A stretch of DNA of 64,000 nucleotides. Origin: Pantanalinema rosaneae. Its GTDB lineage: Bacteria > Cyanobacteriota > Cyanobacteriia > Leptolyngbyales > Leptolyngbyaceae. The DNA lies in the NCBI RefSeq assembly GCF_050753385.1, contig NZ_JBLZFZ010000029.1:1-64000 (forward strand). Direction: 5' to 3'. Below, piece by piece: positions 63,821 through 64,000 of this stretch; the first letter of the stretch is position 1, and each line of letters begins with the position of its first letter. A model generated the notes under the pieces. That model did no database searches and was not told where the DNA came from. It saw nothing but the letters and a program-made list of their open reading frames with translations. The position numbers were made by a program, and so were the translations under genes.

Positions 63821-64000
63821 ATGGCAATTCGGGTTGGAATTAATGGTTTCGGTCGGATTGGGCGGTTAGATCTAAGAGCTGCCTGGGGTTGGTCAGAATT
63901 AGAGTTTGTTCACATCAATGAAGTCAAAGGTGGGGCTGAAGCGGCGGCGCACCTGCTAAAGTTTGACTCGGTGCATGGACGCTGGACTCCGGAAGTAACG
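63821..64000 (+). CDS. ArsJ-associated-type glyceraldehyde-3-phosphate dehydrogenase (partial)
   Basis: Sixty codons are visible after ATG 63821, which has GGAGGAG 3-9 bases upstream; the gene runs off the window. The NAD-binding start is RVGINGFGRIGRL. The following RAAWGWSELEFVHINE and GGAEAAAHLLKFDSVHGRW are typical of the GAPDH form found beside arsJ rather than the housekeeping enzyme. It would form 1-arseno-3-phosphoglycerate, which ArsJ exports. arsJ is expected immediately downstream. Confidence 0.92.
   Translation, partial: MAIRVGINGFGRIGRLDLRAAWGWSELEFVHINEVKGGAEAAAHLLKFDSVHGRWTPEVT

Overview
The window comes from a cyanobacterium, most likely a filamentous one (inference). The octamer GCGATCGC and its core CGATCG (HIP1) are spread through genes and spacers. 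Many genes belong to families found mainly or only in cyanobacteria: HpsA with its pseudopilins, DUF1822, DUF928, DUF2949, DUF1400, a PaO-type Rieske protein, an ETR1-like kinase and an ArsJ-type GAPDH. I found no rRNA, tRNA, CRISPR array or intact insertion sequence. Positions 1-19 are exactly the Tn5/Nextera mosaic-end sequence, so the left edge is a contig end with adapter attached and the first gene is cut there.

Layout. 20-2259 (-): ethylene-receptor-like PAS histidine kinase, truncated. 2.6-4.8 kb (+): pentapeptide-repeat membrane protein and a voltage-sensor-type K+ channel with a zinc-ribbon tail. 4.8-9.0 kb (-): a two-repeat unknown protein, a Tat-exported phosphatase, an MnmD-like methyltransferase, an ABC binding lipoprotein and a DUF2949 protein. 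9.3-17.5 kb (-): an hps locus with giant HpsA and three pseudopilins, closed by a good terminator. 18.2-21.6 kb: rpmB, an ArsC/Spx-like protein, a kinase-fold protein, a CIA30 protein, DUF2237 and ChaB. 22.1-27.4 kb (+): glycosyltransferase, glycogen-debranching-type enzyme and GH13 amylase. 27.4-30.8 kb: orphan ABC ATPase, small membrane protein, antitoxin/PIN toxin pair, DUF1400 protein and GIY-YIG protein. 31.5-34.4 kb: exbD-exbB divergent from a TonB-like protein. 35.5-38.1 kb: a second GT4, a cupin and a methyltransferase.

38.3-45.4 kb (+) holds the most interesting region: exported CHAT protein, sigma-70-family factor, DUF1822, CHAT-CHASE2 membrane protein and DUF928, tightly packed or overlapping. 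An RND efflux pair follows on the same strand (45.5-50.3 kb). 50.5-54.6 kb: a cytoplasmic GH13-CBM20 enzyme, an isochorismatase-like hydrolase and a PaO-like Rieske oxygenase. 55.3-61.8 kb (+): two large signalling proteins, a multi-PAS hybrid histidine kinase and an EAL-GAF-GGDEF protein. 62.1-64.0 kb (+): a PstS-like protein, arsR and the start of an ArsJ-associated-type GAPDH. An identical operator pattern ATCAA-N6-TTGAT precedes both arsR and the GAPDH gene.

How genes work together. The hps genes suggest surface polysaccharide secretion linked to type IV pili. The 22-27 kb group plus the 50.5 kb enzyme form an alpha-glucan capacity. ExbB/ExbD/TonB-like proteins would energise outer-membrane uptake. 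The arsenic genes fit arsenate detoxification through 1-arseno-3-phosphoglycerate; an arsJ exporter would be expected just past the window. The spacers also carry a dispersed GC-rich inverted-repeat element (three clear copies and one degenerate) and heptamer-type tandem repeats.
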